A stretch of DNA of 64,000 nucleotides from Chrysopilus asiliformis (taxonomy: Eukaryota; Arthropoda; Insecta; Diptera; Rhagionidae): contig OZ035961.1 in the NCBI GenBank assembly GCA_964034945.1, positions 73,190,310-73,254,309 of the forward strand, in the 5' to 3' direction. Position numbers and translations under genes: made by a program. The notes under the pieces were generated by a model, which was given only the letters and a program-made list of their open reading frames with translations, was not told the DNA's origin and did no database searches. Of this stretch, positions 32,605 to 45,632 are shown in pieces. The stretch's first letter is position 1; each line of letters starts with the position of its first letter.

Positions 32605-35600
32605 ATGAGTGAACAAGAAACAACTCTCACTCCATATGAGGAGATTGTAGTCCATCAGGACATGCTCGCCGAACAAATCACGGTGCTAAAACGAAACTTC
32701 AAAAAAGATTCAGCTGCGCGAAAATCTCTCGCATATATTAACAAAAAAATTGCCTGTTTAAATGATTATTGGACTGAATTCAAGGCAAATAATCGAAAAA
32801 TTTACACCTGCCGTCCAAAAAATTATAAAGAAGATGAATATTTTAAAAAGGATATTTATTACACAATTGAGGAATTATACATTTCATTTTGCTCTGAATT
32901 AGAAGAGCTTAAACTACCACTTGTGACTCCTGATTTCACTAACCAAACTTTCGGAGAAAATACTACTTCAAGCTCTAAAATAGTTAAACTCCCAAGAATC
33001 AGCCTACCAAGTTTTTCTGGTAATTATTCCGATTGGGCAACATTTCACGATTTGTTCCAATCACTAATACACACCAGCAAACTCAGCAATGTAGAAAAAT
33101 TGCACTATTTAAAGGCTAGTGTAAGCGGAGAAGCAGCCAACTTAATTAGTCATTATCAAACTACAGACGCAAATTATCTAGTAGCTTGGAAGGTATTGCA
33201 ATCTCGATACGACAACAAAAGAGTTTTGGTTTTCACTGAATTAAAAAGGATATTTTCACAACCAAACATTTCATCTGATACGGCGGAAAATAATAGAAAA
33301 CTCTTAGATACAACTACTGAGAGCCTAGTAGCACTAAAAAACCTTGGTGTGAGTGTAACAGATTGGGATCCGATACTAATATATTTACTTACTCAAAAGC
33401 TACATCCGGATTCTCTCGTGTTGTGGGAACAATCACTAACACAGCAAACCACGCTCCCAAGTTTCAATGAACTCAAAACATTCCTGGACACTAGATTCAG
33501 AACCTTGGAAGCAATAGAGAATCGAAAGGCTCCGGTATCTAAAGGCGAGCCCAGACTAAAGACTAATCAGTCATTCACATCCACGAAGCAAAATTATAAA
33601 TGCGTGTTTTGTCAAGGAACCCATTTTTCGAATCAGTGTCTTAAATTCAAACAATTAAACTCCAAAAAACGATTTGAAGAGGTGGAGAAATTAAAATTAT
33701 GCCAAAATTGTTTATCTAACAACCACATTGTAGCTAATTGTTCGAATAAAAAGAGATGCTTTATTTGCAACAAACGTCATCATACACTGATACATATAGA
33801 CGCATCCGGTTCCTCTACATCAGACTCCATCCCATCAACTAGCGAAGTCACCGCACTCACGTCGCAACATCAATCCGCTCAGACTTTACTCGCCACAGCT
33901 TTGGTCAAGGTTAAAACCAATTCAGATACCATTACTCTTCGAGCACTCATCGATCAAGGATCAGAAGTCAGTTTTATTTCTGAAGCAGCGGTACAGATGC
34001 TAAGGCTTCGAAAATACAAATCTAATACGATCATTTCGTGACGCATCCGAACGAGCATACGCTGCAGTACTATATGTCCGAGTTCAGTCAATTGATGGGA
34101 AAATCTATACTCATTTGCTCTGTTCTAAAACAAAAGTCGCTCCAATTAAACCAATTTCGCTACCCAAACTTGAACTTTGTGGAGCGCTTCTACTCACCAG
34201 ATTGATTAAATTTGCAACAAAGGCCTTAAACTTAAACGAAATCCCAATCTACACATGGTCAGACTCAAAAATCGTTCTTGCTTGGCTTCAAGAAAATCCC
34301 AGTCATTGGAAAACTTTTGTAGCAAATCGAGTAGCAGAGATACAAGAACTCACGCCTAATACCATTTGGAACCATGTCGTCTCTAAAGATAATCCAGCAG
34401 ACGGAGCTAGTAGAGGCATGAATAGCGAAACCATAAAGAATTGTTCCATTTGGTGGCATGGGCCACCATGGTTAAACCTACCATCCAATCAATGGCCCAC
34501 TTATAATGAATCGACATACACGAATATAGAAAAAAGAAAGTCTTGCTTAACGATACAGGTTGCAGAGTATGACAAGATTTTCTTTCGTTATTCATCAATA
34601 GATAAATTTATCCGAATAATCGCATATTGCCATCGATTTGTCGATAAATTACGAAAAAGGCAAGTGAACAAAACATATCTCACTTCCGAAGAATTAAGAA
34701 AGGCTTGTCACAGCATAATAAAAAAGGCTCAAGCAGAATCATTCAAGACTGAAATAAGTTACTTAAAAAGGAAGACATTAGTACCATCCAATAGTCGAAT
34801 TCAAAATTTAAACCCTTTTTTGGATGAAAATCAAATTTTACGAGTTGGAGGACGATTAGTAAACTCCACATTGCCACAGGAAACAAGACATCCAATAATT
34901 ATAGCCGATAAACATCCAATCGCGAAATTAATTGTACTTAAATATCATAATCTAAGCTTGCATGGTGGAGTGCAATTAACTAGCGCTATAATTCGAAATA
35001 AATTTTGGATTTTAAACATGCGAAATTTGGTACGTCACGAAATTCATAAATGCATCACTTGTTTCAAGCAAAAAACTCAAACTCTCCAACAAATTATGGG
35101 AAATTTGCCAAAGGCGAGAGTGACTCAAAACCCACCCTTTAGTCATTGCGGTTTGGATTTTTGCGGACCATTCGATATAAGAATCTCACAAGGTAAAGGA
35201 ATACGGACCACTAAAGCATATATTTGCGTATTCGTATGCCTGTCAATAAGGGCAGTACATCTGGAATTAGTTGGCAACCTTTCTACCGACGCCTTTTTAG
35301 CTGCATTCCGCAGATTTTCAAATCGCAGAGGTTGCCCAACTGATATATATAGCGATAATGCAACCAACTTCGTAGGTGCCGCCAAATCACTACATCAAGA
35401 TCATCAGCAAACCCTCCGTCAAGTTCAAAGGCAAATCCCAGAAATTATAGAGCAACAGCTCATCAAATGGCATTTCATTCCTCCAGCTGCTCCTAATTTC
35501 GGAGGCCTCTGGGAGGCAAGTGTAAAAAGTACAAAGTATCATTTGAAACGAATTGTAGGAAATCGAAGTTGGACTTATGAAGAAATGAATACAATCATTT

Positions 35601-36064
35601 GTCAGATTGAAGGGTGCTTAAATGCTAGACCACTATGTCCTCTATCGAACGATCCAAACGATCTAGAATACCTAACACCCGCGCATTTTTTGATCGGACG
35701 GTCTACATTAAATCCATTAGAACCATCGATCTTGCAACTTAATGAAAATAAATTAAACAAATATCAACTCATTCAAAGGATCCATCAACATTTTTGGGAC
35801 CGATGGCACAAAGAATATTTAACGTGCCTTCAACAACGTCCAAAGTGGACAAGGCCATGTAAAAATCTACAAATAGGAGACATGGTCCTAATAAAAGAAG
35901 ATAACCTACCACCAAACAAATGGTTATTGGGTCGAGTACAAGAACTCCACTATGGTTCAGATGGAATAGTGCGAGTAGCAACTATGAAAACTAGATCATC
36001 AGTATTAAAGCGACCAATTTCAAAACTGTGCTTATTACCGGTAGATGTACCCGAAAAACAATAA
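32605..36064 (+). pseudogene. gag-pol: BEL Gag-Pol, copy 2, with 1691-bp internal deletion
   Basis: The first 478 residues (to 34041) match copy 1 through gag and the start of protease. The frame then jumps at 34037/34038 from the protease into RNase H and meets a stop at once. The missing part corresponds to 26915-28605 of copy 1 and covers most of protease and all of RT. The remaining RNase H-integrase region (34042-36064) is open and nearly identical to copy 1, with RAVHLEL in integrase. No microhomology is evident at the junction. Confidence 0.95.
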
Positions 36065-36243
36065 AGGAACAACTATCATTTATATCAAACCCAACACAAT
36101 CAACCCAGAATGAAAATTTGAAATACAATCAGTTATGACCGTTAATTTCGAAATTTCGATAGCTTGCTGATCATCAAATCTCGTCAGTTCACACAAAATT
36201 TTTGAAGAAAACAGTCGAACTTAAAAAAAAAAAAAAATACACC

Positions 36244-36630
36244 ATGTCTCAAAAACCACCGACACCGGGAAAAAATATTCGCGATAAATTTATCAGTGAG
36301 AGAAAACGTAAAATCGCGCCGGTCAATGAACGCCTTGTCGAAGCAGTTAAACGGCGAATCCTGGAAAAACCGAACACGGAGAAGCAGCAATCACCATCAT
36401 CAACTGGTTCTTCAACGTCATCCATGCGATCAGCAGTCGTAAAACCCGCTCCAGAAGCTCCCAGGGTGCTGACAGCCGAAAACTCGGATATCATCCAGGC
36501 CACCATCAACTTCAACCGAAACAAAGTTCTACAATTGAAAAGAGTCAACTTTAGATTTAAAACTCCATTCGGGACAGTAAAATTGAAATTAATAGATAAT
36601 AAATTGGTTCAAATGAATAAAACAAAGTAA
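36244..36630 (+). CDS. Small BEL ORF, copy 2
   Basis: It encodes the same 128 residues as 30812-31198. Its survival next to a deleted gag-pol reflects recent duplication rather than selection. Confidence 0.55.
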   Translation: MSQKPPTPGKNIRDKFISERKRKIAPVNERLVEAVKRRILEKPNTEKQQSPSSTGSSTSSMRSAVVKPAPEAPRVLTAENSDIIQATINFNRNKVLQLKRVNFRFKTPFGTVKLKLIDNKLVQMNKTK

Positions 36631-36688
36631 GACCAACCTTTATCAATCTGTTTTATTGAAATCCTTCGACATTTCAAGGCGGGGAGTA

Positions 36689-37946
36689 TGTTCCGTGCCG
36701 CCGGAAGATCCTAACCTAAAATACATAAAAATTATAAAAATTAAAATTAAAAATATATATATCAAGATTAAACTTACCAAAACGAAGTCTATCCATGCAC
36801 CGGGAAAACCTAGAAAAAGCTCAAAGGATATTTACAAAATTAACATAAAAATTTTACCTTTTCAACAGCAACGATCACAAAATAAACAAAACAAAACTCA
36901 AATGTCAAATGCGTTAAATAAAATTGAAACATTTGTAGGGTTTTGACGTAGAGGTGCTGAGTTCTGTCAGATCTTTCTAGAATATCGAATACATCCGGTA
37001 GAGTACCTATAAAAACAGAGTAACGCACTCAGCTAGACCAGAATTCATCCAGCTGTGGAAGAATTCAGAACTACCAGCCTGACTGGTCAACCGCTGTTTT
37101 TGCAGACAACCGTCGTTTTTGCGACAATCTACCAGATTTGACTGGTCAACCGCTGTTTTTGCAGCCAACCGTCGTTTTTGCGACAATCTACCAGATTTGA
37201 CTGGTCAACCGCTGTTTTTGCAGCCAACCGTCGTTTTTGCGACAATCTACCAGATTTGACTGGTCAACCGCTGTTTTTACAGCCAACCGTCGTTTTTTCG
37301 ACAATCTACCAGATTTGACTGGTCAACCGCTGTTTTTGCAGCCAACCGTCGTTTTTGCGACAAATCTACCAGCTTTGACTGGTCAACCGCTGTTTTTGCA
37401 GCCAACCGTCGTTTTCGCGACAAATCTACCAGCTTTGACTGGTCAACCGCTGTTTTTGCAGCCAACCGTCGTTTTCGCGACAAATCAACCAGCTTTGACT
37501 GGTCAACCGCTGTTTTTGCAGCCAATCGTCGTTTTTGCGACCAACATACCAGCCTTGCCTGGTCAACCGCTCTGTTAGTCGACCCATCAGCCGTTTCTGG
37601 GAAATTATTTATAATCAACGCAGTATCGAGAATTGCAACAATATTGGATTCGGCATCAAATTTTGGAATTTGAAACATCATTGAATTATCAACAATTGGA
37701 ATCATCATTGAATTATTAATAATAAGAATTTGAATTTTCATTGAATTATTTATTGAATTTTATTACTTTGGATTAATGTATAAATATTTACAAATAATTT
37801 AATTTAACAACTTTGACGACTTAAAATTGATTGAATTTTATAGACAAAAATTGAAAATATAAAGTTACTATATTTATCAATTAAACGTGCTGGTTTTTTA
37901 TTTGTTTCTGTTCCGAATACACGTTTACTCGAGCTGTGCGTAAACA
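36689..37946 (+). repeat. BEL LTR 3
   Basis: It is the 1258-bp 3' LTR, followed by the target duplication CTGAG at 37947. It has two differences not seen in LTR 1 or 2, at about 37106 (GCAGAC) and 37279 (TTTTAC). Confidence 0.95.
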
Positions 37947-37951
37947 CTGAG

Positions 37952-39460
37952 TTAGAGTGTTATGCAGCGATAGTTTGTATTAAGAAGTTTCGTCCGTATG
38001 TTGAGGGATTGCCGTTTAAAGTAGTGACGGGTCACGCTAGTTTAAAATGGTTGATGAGTCAGCGTGATTTGACTGGACGTTTAGCTAGATGGAGTCTAAA
38101 ACTCCAAGGATTCGATTTTTCCATTGAACATAGGAAAGGAAGTCAACACATCGTTCCAGATGCTCTGTCAAGAGTATTTTGTGAAGAAATTGAAGGGCCT
38201 GAAAACAGAATAATTGAAGTAGACTTGAATTCTTCAGAGTTCAAATCAGATGAATATTTGGATTTGATTAATACTATAAATCAAAATCAAAACCAATTGC
38301 CTGATTTGAAAGTTTCTGAAGGATTTGTTTACAAAAAGGTCGATTTCAATAAAGGTGATCCGATCCAAGATTGTTCAACGTGGAGAATTTGGATTCCATC
38401 AAAACTAACTGAAGGTTTGCTCCAGATGGCTCATCGACCACCTCAAGCTAGTCATGGGGGTATCGCAAAGACATTAACAAGGTTGCGTCAAAAATACTTT
38501 TGGCCAAATATGGCTACACAAGTACGTAACTTTGTTAGTCAATGCAATACGTGTAAGGAGTGTAAAGCTACAAATCAGCAAATGAGACCAAAAATGGGAA
38601 ATGTCACTTTAGCAGACAGACCGTGGCAAAAATTATATATAGATTTACTTGGTCCATACCCTAGATCTCGTAGCGGAAATACGACAATTTTGGTTATAAT
38701 AGATCAGTTTTCTAAATTTGTGATGTTGAAATCCATGGGTAAAGCTACAACGAATGCCATTATTAAATATATTGAAAACGATGTTTTCCACGTATTTGGT
38801 GTACCTGAAAAGATACATTCAGATAATGGTAGTCAATTTGTATCTAAGCAGTTTAGGAGCTTACTAAATTCTTATGGGGTGGAACATATTTGTACCGCGA
38901 TTTATTCTCCACAAGCCAATATATCAGAGAGAGTCAATCGAACTATTTTAGCTGCGATTAGATCCTATGTCAAAGACGATCATAGAAGATGGGATGAAAA
39001 TCTAGGTGCTATAGCAAGTTCCATACGCAGTTCACTACATCAGGCAACATCTTCTTCTCCTTACGAAGTTCTTTTCGGAATGAAAATGATCATGCACGGA
39101 TCAGAATATGCATTACTTAGGAAGCTAAATGTGTTAGAAGACGGAGAAGTACAGACGTTACCTTCGTGTTCGAAGCAACAAATGTTTAGATCCAGTGTAA
39201 AGAAGAGATTAGAGGAAGCTCAAGAACGAAGTCGTAATACATATAATCTGCGAGCTCGAGAAATCGTTTTTAGTCCTGGGCAAGTGGTATTTCGAAAGAA
39301 TTTTGTTCAAAGTGATGCTGCGAAAGGATATAGTGCTAAGATGGCGAAAAAATATCTGCGTTCAAAGATAGTAAAAAGGATTGGCATAAACATGTATGAA
39401 GTTGAAGATGATACCGGTAAACTCTCAGGAGTTTACCATGCCAAGGACTTAAAGCCGTAG
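37952..39460 (+). pseudogene. pol: Pol of element A: end of RNase H and integrase
   Basis: The frame resumes directly after the BEL target duplication with the second half of RNase H (VVTGHASLKWLM). Integrase follows: an H-H-C-C finger (HRPPQASHGG ... CNTCKEC), Asp in YIDLLGPYP, Asp in HSDNGSQF and Glu in ANISERVNR. A C-terminal part follows and stops at 39460. Integrase would join element DNA to the host genome. This part is uninterrupted, unlike the gag and RT regions. The rest of the element to the LTR (39461-39616) has no gene and no clear purine tract. Confidence 0.9.
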
Positions 39461-40225
39461 GTGGTATTGTATTCATTACATATCTTAAGCCCGGCTTGAG
39501 ACTCTTATTCAGGTGTGGACGAGCCCCACGTTGGTTTCATTGTTTAGTTACGACAATCACTGGCAATTTTTTCTTAACCATTCTAAATATCAAAGATATT
39601 TCGAATGTTTAAGCCCTGTAGTATGCCAGTGTGAAGTCATTGTTATTTTACTTTTACTTCACTGGAAATTTTTTTTAATAAAAAGCAAGCAAAATTTTTG
39701 ATCGGAGAGGTCGGGGGGAAAGAAAAAAAATTGAAAAAGGACACTTCAGTTTTTGTCATCGAGAAGTCCAGAAGGATTATTAAAAAAAATCTCTGATTTT
39801 TATGAATTAGTTAGTTTTTTTTATTGCAAGAGGATATAAGAACGTCGAAATAATTATAGTATATAACTTTTGTCGGCGATAAATTCATCGATAAATCCGA
39901 TAAATTCATACGGATGAAATTGGATTTTTCCTTTGGAAGAAAAAAAATAAGGGAAGTAATCTTTCGATGCTGAAAGATTTTAATATAATTCTAAACATAT
40001 GCATAATTTTTGGGTGCCGGTCAATTCATCGTAAACAATTTATCGTGAGACAATTTATCGTGAACAATTTATCGTAAAACAATTTATCGTAAGAACAATT
40101 TATCGTAAGAACAATTTATCGTAAGAACAATTTATCGTAAGACAATTTATCGTAAGAACAATTTATCGTAAGACAATTTATCGTAAGAACAATTTATCGT
40201 AAGACAATTTATCGTAAGAACAAGA

Positions 40226-40605
40226 TTATTGTGGGAAGTGTTGGGGAGATGGGTCGGGTGGATGATGGGTTGGGTGGGTGATGGGTTGGGAGGGGCGGGG
40301 GAAGGGGTAAGGGGTGGGGGAAGGGGTAAGGGGTGGGGGAAGGGGTGGAAGGGGGGGGGCGGAAGGGGGAGGGGGAAGGGGCAAGGGGCAAGGGGCAAGG
40401 GGCAAGGGGGAAGGGGGAAGGGGGGGAGGGGGAGGGGTGATGGGGAGGGGGAAGGGGAGGGGGAGGGGGAGGGGAAGGGAAGGGGGGGGGGGGGGAAGGG
40501 GGGGGGGAGTTGTGGAGGGGTGGGGGAGGGGGAAGGGGGAGTTGTGGAGGGGAGGGGAGGGGGAAGGGGGAGTTGGGGAGGGTAGGGGGGAGGGGGGATA
40601 AATTA
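40226..40605 (+). repeat. G-rich low-complexity tract
   Basis: About 380 bp consist almost entirely of G with scattered A and T (units such as GGGGAAGGGG and GGGGTAAGGGG). Many G-runs could form quadruplexes. Open frames here are compositional. Confidence 0.95.
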
Positions 40606-40617
40606 ATGATGTTTCGT

Positions 40618-40900
<283 letters not shown>

Positions 40901-40911
40901 TATATGTAAGA

Positions 40912-40999
40912 ACAATTTATCGTAAGGAATATTATTTTTACAAATTCGGGCGCCCGGGCGCCCGAATTTGTAAAAATAATATTCCTTACGATAAATTGT
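40912..40999. repeat. 88-bp perfect palindrome with GC core
   Basis: The sequence is a perfect inverted repeat with no spacer, centred between 40955 and 40956. The core is CGGGCGCCCGGGCGCCCG, flanked by AATT and AT-rich arms. Beyond 88 bp the inverted 16-bp repeats continue imperfectly on both sides. Confidence 0.97.
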
Positions 41000-41957
41000 C
41001 TTACGATAAATTGTTCTTACGATAAATTGTCTTACGATAAATTGTTCTTACGATAAATTGTCTTACGATAAATTGTTCTTACGATAAATTGTTCTTACGA
41101 TAAATTGTTCTTACGATAAATTGTTTTACGATAAATTGTTCACGATAAATTGTTTTACGATAAATTGTTCACGATAAATTGTCCGCGAATCATAATTTTT
41201 GTTAATGATTTTTTAGCTATGTTCTTTCTGTCACCGAGGATGTGCACATCAACGGCTGAATTCATTTAATTAAATCCACGATATAAAATTACAGGAAAAG
41301 AGTGAGTAATTTTTATGTTATTATAAATTTATGCATATAAAGAATTATTTATGGTATAGTTTAATTGTTACTAAAATTATTCTAAATTATTTGAGAGTCG
41401 GTGATGTTAGAATAACTTTGTGACTTTGACTTATAATTATTGAGTTTATAAAAGTTAATCTACGAATATTAAATTTTGTATAAAGGACGTTATATCAATT
41501 ATAATTATTTGGTGTTATGGAATAAATAATACAATTATGTGGTAAACCGTTTTTAATGGGAGATTGAATGATGGAGGGAGAAATGGGCCGTTATACATAA
41601 GTCAACAAAAAAGGTTATTTTTGGTTTAATATTTTATTCGGAGATGGTTAAATAGTAGAAAATTCGATAGTCGGACGGACATACGGACATGAGTACGGAT
41701 AGACGAACGGACAGTACGATTGACGGACAGATGGACAAATAGGATTTTTGGCATGTACAAATAAATTCTGAGGATGTTCTTCACACGCTCAGCAACAAGA
41801 ACACCGCGAATCCGCTAAGCTTAGCCAGGCATAACGCTAGCATGCCAAGTTGCTGAGTGTGTGGGCAGAGGTCGGGGCACTCACTGGCAGGTGATAAGCA
41901 TGCCCCAATCATCTGTTTGCTGTCACAAAATTCACAGCAAGGACATCATAACAATAG

Positions 41958-41962
41958 GGACA
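41958..41962 (-). repeat. Second part of the split R1 target repeat
   Basis: GGACA completes the 14-bp R1 target copy begun at 7165-7173 and lies directly next to the 3' end of R1 copy 2. Confidence 0.75.
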
Positions 41963-42531
41963 GATAATGTCGAAGTGTTTAACGTGGGTACCTGCCACGG
42001 GGGCTTAAATCCACGGTCCTCCACGGACACGGATTGTTTTTGCGACTACAATCAAAGCCCTTCTATACATACAAGAAGTAGCAGTTTATGCTGGTCACAA
42101 GCCCAGCAATCATACTGCTGGATGCGAGACCTATCTAAATCTCTGCCGTTCTATGGGTCCCGGCACCCGGTTGATAAACGCAACTCCACGTCGAACCCAG
42201 AAGGATTCTACCCGCATTTGGGTGTTAAACCACAGCCACCACGTTTGCTCCCCAAGGGGCCTCTCCAATGTCGGGGGTGGAAAAATACGTTAATTCCATG
42301 GGCTCCCCGACTCCCGTGGTCCCAGATTAACAAATGTTACCTCTGGTCAGGCTCGTACCTCAATGAGATACTACCAGTACTGTTCCTTGTAGAACGCGGG
42401 ACTGGTCACCCTCCTCTTCGGGTACGTGGGGTAGGCACTCCCCAAAGGCTTCACCGGAATCGACCGTAGTCTTTCAACCGGTGATGGTACAACCTGTACC
42501 ACCTCCCTGCGTCCTGATGCGACCTATCAAA
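41963..42531 (-). other. 3' UTR of R1 copy 2
   Basis: There is no significant open frame on the coding strand. The region runs from the ORF2 stop to the 14-bp target repeat. R1 3' UTRs are recognised by the reverse transcriptase when copying starts. Long plus-strand frames here are shadows. Confidence 0.75.
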
Positions 42532-45500
42532 CTACCTGTTTCGTTGCTGACCGGATATCGCGAGCAATCTCTCCCGTCTCTTGAAGACCGAGCGCGCAAA
42601 CTCATTCATTCTGACGAGGCCCGCTCTATCATTCAGACATTCTTTCACACCACTCACACTGAAAGGCACTGTCACACCGCTCAGGACACGCAAATCATCA
42701 TACACCGGACATTCACACAACACATGCATCCAGTTTTCCTCGGCAGCACCACACACCGTGCAGCTGGCTACGTCGGACAAACCTCTTTCATACAGAAACG
42801 CATTCATACTGCCATGGCCGGTGATTAGGTAACCCAGACTTAGACAGAAGTCAAAGTCTATGCTACCCCAGGCAGACCACACATCGGTGATAAACCTGTA
42901 AGTCACACGGCCATTTCCACTTTCATTCCACCGGGTTTGCCACGCAGATGCCACGCGATCTTCGAGAAGCTCTCTCCGTGCACTCGGACCCATACCGACA
43001 ATGTCTGCATGGGCCACCAAATCATACTGCCTCATGGAAAGTCCCCTCGCCATCCTATATGCCGTCCCTCGCCGAACGACCTCCAAGTCTAACGGAGGAA
43101 CCCCCATGAGCACCTGCATGGCGTCGGTTGAAACCGTGCGACACACAGGCATACATGCATACATGACGACGCGCTGACAAGAATTCATCAACCGCCGCCC
43201 CCTTTCAGTCATCATACACTCATAAAACACCGGGGACCCATAGGTCGCGCAAGCAACGAACAGACCCCCGTATATTGTCCTGACAGCACGTCTGCCAAGA
43301 CCCCATTCACACCGTAAGACACGCCGAATCATATTCACTAATTTCCACATTCGCTCCTTTAGCTCACAGAGATGCGGATAGAAATTCATTCGCTCACCCA
43401 TTTGATGCCCAGGTACTTGACACTGGTCTCATACCGTAGGCATCTCCCATTCACTCTTACCAGTGGATGACGGCTGTGTGACAATCTGCCCTTGAGCAGC
43501 ATTGTCACCGTCTTCTCCACTGATACATCGACCCCCACCTGCCGACTCCATTCACTCACTATGCGCATGAAGGCGGTTCCCTTGCGCTCGATGTCGTTGC
43601 GGGAGTTACCCTCAACCAGCATAAGCAAGTCGTCCGCATACGCACAGCATTTACATTCATTCTGTAGCCGCACCAGGAGCTTATCCATAGAGACGTTCCA
43701 TACAAATGGACCGGCTATGGACCCCTGGGGACAGCCACGTTCCACATCTCTGTAGACGCTATCGCAAACACCCTTGACGAACGCCCTCCTGTTCGAGAAA
43801 TAGCTTTCCCAGAGAGCAATCTCCTCACACCCGAGTTCTCGCAATCTAGCAATCACCTCTTCCCACTTCAGGTAATCAAATGCGCCTTTAAAATCAACAA
43901 ACACACCCAACACATACTTATATGTGCTGGTACTCACACACTCTTTCACATACATCCAGGCATCGCTGGTGGACCTGCCGACCCGGAAGCCGTACTGCCT
44001 GTCCGACAATAGACCAGTCATTTTCTCCTGCAGTCGGGAAACAAGAATCCTCTCCAGTACTTTTCCAAACACTGGAAGAAGGGAAATGCCTCTGTACGAC
44101 CGGGGGTTACTTCTGACCTTATCTGGTGACTTCAAGAGCACGACCACCCTCGCCACCTTCCAGCAGTCGGGGAATACACCCTCATTCAAACACCCTTCAT
44201 ACACGCACTGGACATAGTCTGGGATGGCCCGCCAGATGGCTTTACACATCTCGCCGGTCATCCCATCCCACCCAGGTGCTTTTCTAGACTTCACCCGCGC
44301 CATACTGGCTTCAATCTCCCAGCGAGACAGCGGCGGTGGGGAGGAGATAACTCCGCCATTCTCTGCGCTGTCCTGATCATCTGGCACGGGTTCGGCTCTC
44401 GGAAAGAACTCATCCATCAAAACATTCACACATTCACTCCATGTCGTCATTACGTTGCCAGCAACGGTAATGGACGACACTTCGTGCCTAGCATTCCGAC
44501 CCCGACAGACCTTATAGGCTTTGCCCCATGGGTCATTGGCATTTTCACCAACGAAACGTCTCCAATCATTCTCCTTAGACTGCCTGAGCAATCCTTGGTA
44601 CTCATACATTCCTCGGCGGTACTCATACCTGAAATGGTCAGCATTCACACTTCCATTCAAACGTGCTCTCTGGAACCGCCTTCGAAGACAACGAACCAGC
44701 CTTCGTTTCTCAGAGAGGGCGCGCGTCCACCACTTAACGTGCTTCGGATTTTCCTTGCGGGTCCTCTTAAGCATGCCATCATTCACTCGTTCCATGCATT
44801 CTCGCAAAAACTCAACACGCTCATTCACACCAAGCTCCCCGAAGTCGCTCAGGGACATACTGCCAGCATGTTCCCTAATCGCAGCACCATACTGCTCCCA
44901 GTCACATCCATTCGTAATCCATGCATTAAACTCCGGAGCACTCACTCCCATGCGCTCCCCGCAGGTCAGAATAACCTCGATGAGTGCATGGTCGCTTGTA
45001 CCCCAGCCACTAACAATCTTCCATGCAAACCTGTGAGACAGTGCCGCCTCATTTACACATGTGACATCTATGTCACTCACACCCCTGGGCCCATCGAACG
45101 TGTAACTTTCACTCGGCTCATTCAACACATGCATACAATTTACCACCAGCCATTCACTTAGCTCCTCCCCTCGATGTAGGGCACGATGGCAGGACGTGCG
45201 CCCGGCAGTCTTGCTGTGCCACACCGAGGAGAGAGCATTCGCATCCATTCCGAGGATGATAGGTCTGCCGCCTACTAGCGGCAGCACCCCATCCAAGTAC
45301 GCTAAATACGGCCCCAGTTCATCACCATACGCACAATACATACTCACTAAAAAGGCCTCCCCAAAGGAGCCCTTTATCCACACACACACCCCCCATTCAT
45401 TCGTCAATCTCTCAACTCCACGTTCACATCATTAACTACAATGGCAGCCCCGGACCCACCGCCGGAAGCAAAAACGCGCATGCCGGCGGGGAGACCCCTT

Positions 45501-45631
45501 ACAGAGCCCCGGACGGTCCAGGGCTCCTGGAGCAGAGCGAGACTCGCACCTGATGCACACATCCATTCCCCTAATTCATACATAACGGTGGCAGCGCCAT
45601 GGCAATTAAGCTGGAGGATTTTAACCTCCAT
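42532..45631 (-). pseudogene. ORF2: R1 ORF2: endonuclease and reverse transcriptase, frameshifted
   Basis: ORF2 starts at ATG 45631, one base after the ORF1 stop. Three frames carry it: 45631-45404 (endonuclease start, KILQLNCHGAA, LLQEPW), 45407-43386 (rest of the APE-type endonuclease with GTSDHALIEV, then RT) and 43401-42532 (C-terminus). RT contains KAPGWDGMTGEM, SYRGISLLPVFGKVLERI, DFKGAFDYLKW, GCPQGSIAGP and the catalytic CAYADDLLML. The C-terminus has the C-x2-C...H-x4-C motif CTVCGAAEENWMHVLCECP. Total length, about 1030 residues, is normal for R1. The endonuclease nicks the 28S gene and RT copies the RNA there. Two frameshifts separate the parts. Confidence 0.95.
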
Positions 45632-45632
45632 C

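Larger units (their letters stand above)
24134..37946 (+). mobile_element. BEL/Pao array: LTR-internal-LTR-internal(deleted)-LTR
   Basis: Three LTRs of 1258 bp (24134-25391, 31257-32514, 36689-37946) flank two internal regions of 5865 and 4174 bp. The array is bounded by one 5-bp duplication, CTGAG (24129-24133 and 37947-37951). The second internal region lacks 1691 bp present in the first. The LTRs differ at only a handful of positions by eye, for example C/G at 25028 and two changes unique to the third. The array interrupts RNase H of element A in the same orientation. Confidence 0.95.

Noticed and set aside
39461..39616. Possible env gene of element A
   Set aside because: Only about 155 bp separate the pol stop from the 3' LTR and no signal peptide or membrane frame is present.
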